Shown: in pieces, positions 61,689-64,000 of the stretch | Layout of the letters: every line of letters begins with the position of its first letter | Position numbering within the stretch: position 1 is the stretch's first letter | Source: Stramonita haemastoma | Lineage: Eukaryota > Mollusca > Gastropoda > Neogastropoda > Muricidae | Direction: 5' to 3' | Assembly (NCBI GenBank): GCA_030674155.1 | Contig: CM060320.1 | Coordinates: 18,327,369 to 18,391,368, forward strand | DNA length: 64,000 bases | Position numbers and translations under genes: made by a program | Notes under the pieces: model-generated | What the model saw: the letters and a program-made list of their open reading frames with translations, nothing else | Databases searched by the model: none | Told to the model about the DNA's origin: nothing

Positions 61689-62411
61689 GTAAGTACCTGA
61701 GAGTGTACGATGGACTTTTTGTGCTTGTTTGAAAAGGGTTCAAGTAAAGGCAGTGCACCAGATTGTATCTTACTTTAAATGTAGTTGGGTTTTTTAAAGC
61801 GTCTTATTCAACCTAATATTGTGATGCAAGTTGAGTGTTTTTATTACTATTATTATTAGTAGTAGTTTTCTGATTTCAGACTAGATTGATTTTAAATATA
61901 TTAACTCAAGATAACTAAAAATTCATTGTACCAAAAGAAAAGCATACAAATTGAGTCATTGTACAAAATTCTTATACGTTAGTAATGATTCCTGAGACAC
62001 TTTCAGACAGTTTTTATTAATATTTTTTTCTGATTCAGACAGTAATGAAAGGCTAAATTGAAGATTCAGCACTTTTTTTTTTTTTTTTTTAATTAACTGT
62101 CAAATAAACCAGAAATTAAACTTCTGGGTTGTTTGGTGGTTTTGTTTTGCTTTGTACAGTGGGTTACATAGTTGAAGGTAGGGGGTTTTGTTGATGGTTT
62201 AGTTAGGTTTTTGTTTTGTTTTAATGGTAGGGGGTTTTGTTAGTTGGGGGTTTTTTTTTGTTTGTTTGGGGGTTTTTTGTTGTTGTTTTTTTTGGGGGGA
62301 TGGGGATAGGGATTGTTTCTTGCGAGAAAAACAGGAGGTAGTTTACACATTTGGAATGAGTTATCAGAGGGGACAGATTTGAGTTGCCATTGAGGTGTCT
62401 GTTTGAAAGGA

Positions 62412-62640
62412 TCCTTCCTCCAGATGAGACTATAAACCAAGGTCCCATGTCAAATATAGGCAGAACATCTTGCAGACATAATAAAACCTGTTCCCCCTGT
62501 TGGAAGAGTAGACTATTATGTACCAGTGGGAATGGATAACAAATTTGACAAAACTACAGGCACACTTGGACTTGATGTAAAAAAATAGCGCATGAGTGTT
62601 TATTCCATAATGATTGAAATTAGAGAATAAATGAATGAAT
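62412..62640 (+). mobile_element. SINE body, degenerate, + strand
   Basis: CAGATGAGACTATAAACCAA, GGCAGAACATCTTGCAGACA, AAACCTGTTCCCCC, GTACCAGTGGGAATGGATAA, GCACACTTGGACTTGATGTA and AGCGCATGAGTGTTTATTCC follow the family order. It is more diverged than the minus-strand copies of this intron. Confidence 0.72.
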
Positions 62641-62916
62641 AATTCTGACTTTGATCCTCTAGAAGTTATTTGGATAAAATTGTAAACTGGTATCCTGTGT
62701 GCGTATGCATGCATGATATCATCTTGAGCACATATGAAAAGTCCAACCATCTTTTATAGAAGGCTGTGTTAGCTTTGGTTGATGACATAAATGACATGAA
62801 CATACCCAGCATGCCATCTGTGACCTGGAGAGGGATGGGTTTTGTCAGGTTCCCTGCATTGAAGCATTAGCACAATGCCCCTGGGATTCTTCAGGGAGGT
62901 AAAGGAGAAAAGAGAG

Positions 62917-62919
<3 letters not shown>

Positions 62920-62973
<54 letters not shown>

Positions 62974-63078
62974 GGAATTTATATAGCGCTATATCTTGCA
63001 AAAACAAATCAAAGCGCTTGCATTCAACCAATTCTTGCGCATGCAGCCAACAACAATTAAATTTTTAACGAAGTCAAT

Positions 63079-63135
<57 letters not shown>

Positions 63136-63725
63136 ACACACACACACACACACCCACACCCACACACACACACACAGAGTATAAACACACATAGAGTATA
63201 AACACTTTGGCAGGGCGGTGGATATTTCGGCTGTTGAGAGCAGGGACAGATGATGAAACAGGATAGGAAAGTCTTAGCTTTGAAATAAGTGTGTCTTGAG
63301 GCTGGATTTAAATGTGTCATAGGTAGGCTTTTTACGAAGGGAGAGAGGGAGGTTGTTCCAGATCACTGGACCAGAAACAGAGAAAGAGCGACGGCCAACG
63401 GTGGATTGATTGAATCTAGGTATTTGTAAGCGCAGGGTATCTGCAGCAGAGCGGAGGGAACGAGAAGGAGTGTACGGGTAAAGACATTCACAGAGGTAGG
63501 AGGGTGCTGTTTTGTAAAGACATTTATAACAGAGAGTACTGATCTTATAGTTTACTCTCTGTGGCACAGGCAGCCAGTGGAGAGATTGCAAGAGAGGAGT
63601 AATGTGCTCAGATTTTTTCTTTCTGAGGACCAGTCGAGCTGCGGAGTTTTGTATACGTTGAAGGGAGTGGATAGATGATGCTGGCAGACCAGCCAAAAGA
63701 GAATTGCAATAGTCCAGAAGTGAAA
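62920..63725 (-). mobile_element. CR1/L2-like LINE, 3' end, second copy
   Basis: The minus-strand frame 63274-63696 encodes LQRIQNSAARLVLRKKKSEH, ITPLLQSLHWLPVPQRVNYK, TLCYKCLYKTAPSYLCECL and GRRSFSVSGPVIWNNLP, nearly identical to the copy at 30703-31398. A 3' UTR with (CA)n (63077-63177) and a tail of about 17 ATT units (AAT on +, 62919-62970) follows. The similarity to the first copy stops at about 63725 (AATAGTCCAGAAGTGAAAG), which marks the 5' truncation. It lies in intron 6 of the TMEM87-like gene, opposite to its transcription. Confidence 0.88.
63077..63177. repeat. (CA)n microsatellite inside the LINE 3' UTR
   Basis: About 45 CA units with ACCACA and ACCCAC interruptions, at the same relative place in the LINE as the shorter AC patches at 30568 and 49225. 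Confidence 0.95.
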
Positions 63726-64000
63726 GATCAGTTGATGTGATTTTTGCATGTAGTATTGGAGCTCTAATTTCTCATTACAGCTCTGCAATAGATCTAGTCT
63801 CAGACTCTGGACAAAGGGGTTAGATGAGGGGTCAGCCTAGGAAGGGAGTGGGGACAAAACCTAAAAATGTGACATGTATGTGTTTAAATGATTCTGCCAC
63901 AACTGGTAAGGAGGGAGGATGAGACATGCACTTATATGTTAGTGTTTGGTCGGGTGTATCATGAAAAGCGAGCTGAAGTAATGAAGCCAGCCTTCCTGTC

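Larger units (their letters stand above)
61689..64000 (+). other. TMEM87-like intron 6 (to window end)
   Basis: It starts GTAAGTACC. It contains AT-rich unique DNA, a G/T-rich low-complexity stretch (62160-62300), a + strand SINE remnant (62412-62640) and the LINE copy at 62920-63725. No further exon was recognised to the end of the window. Confidence 0.7.

Overview
This is a eukaryotic, animal-type window. It has short exons with GT..AG introns of up to about 30 kb, tRNA-derived SINEs, LINE fragments and an extreme load of microsatellites. The encoded proteins and repeat families suggest a lophotrochozoan, probably a mollusc; that is an inference from content, not proof.

Two genes are readable, both on the + strand. 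(1) Positions 1 to about 51.4 kb hold the 3' half of a KIF26-type kinesin. A motor-domain exon at 11769-11913 and a second at 42457-42619 are separated by a 30.5 kb intron. They are followed by a 2.7 kb exon coding for the disordered tail (43497-46199), four small C-terminal exons (the last ends at a TAG at 49767-49769) and a long 3' UTR with a polyadenylation signal at 51395. The 5' exons must lie left of the window, because nothing in the first 11.7 kb reads as motor domain. (2) After about 5 kb of SINE-rich intergenic DNA, six exons from 56812 to 61688 give the N-terminal 161 residues of a secretory-pathway protein resembling TMEM87A/B (signal peptide plus the start of the luminal domain). 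The remaining exons lie beyond the window.

The large tail exon carries several one-base discrepancies, nearly all in short C runs. Once they are recognised, the protein is continuous and three copies of the family motif EQWVDGP appear, each in a different raw frame. I read this as homopolymer error in a long-read assembly rather than gene decay.

The rest is repeats. From 1 to about 40.5 kb the KIF26 introns are dominated by (CT)n tracts, mostly with the pyrimidine strand on +. From 41 kb on, (AC)n/(GT)n dominate. Three copies of one CR1/L2-like LINE 3' end, a family of retroelement 3' ends tailed by TTGAC units, and about nine copies of a tRNA-headed SINE with a conserved terminal hairpin occur between 20 and 63 kb. 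Exons of both genes are bracketed by (TG)n runs that replace the usual polypyrimidine tract at the acceptor.

I found no operon-like cluster, defence island, CRISPR array or clearly new protein system. The most interesting items are the motif-guided frame discrepancies, the degenerate kinesin switch II, the loss or replacement of the C-terminal coiled coil, the (TG)n-embedded splice sites, a 24-nt microexon, and the way retroelement 3' ends seed the microsatellites.
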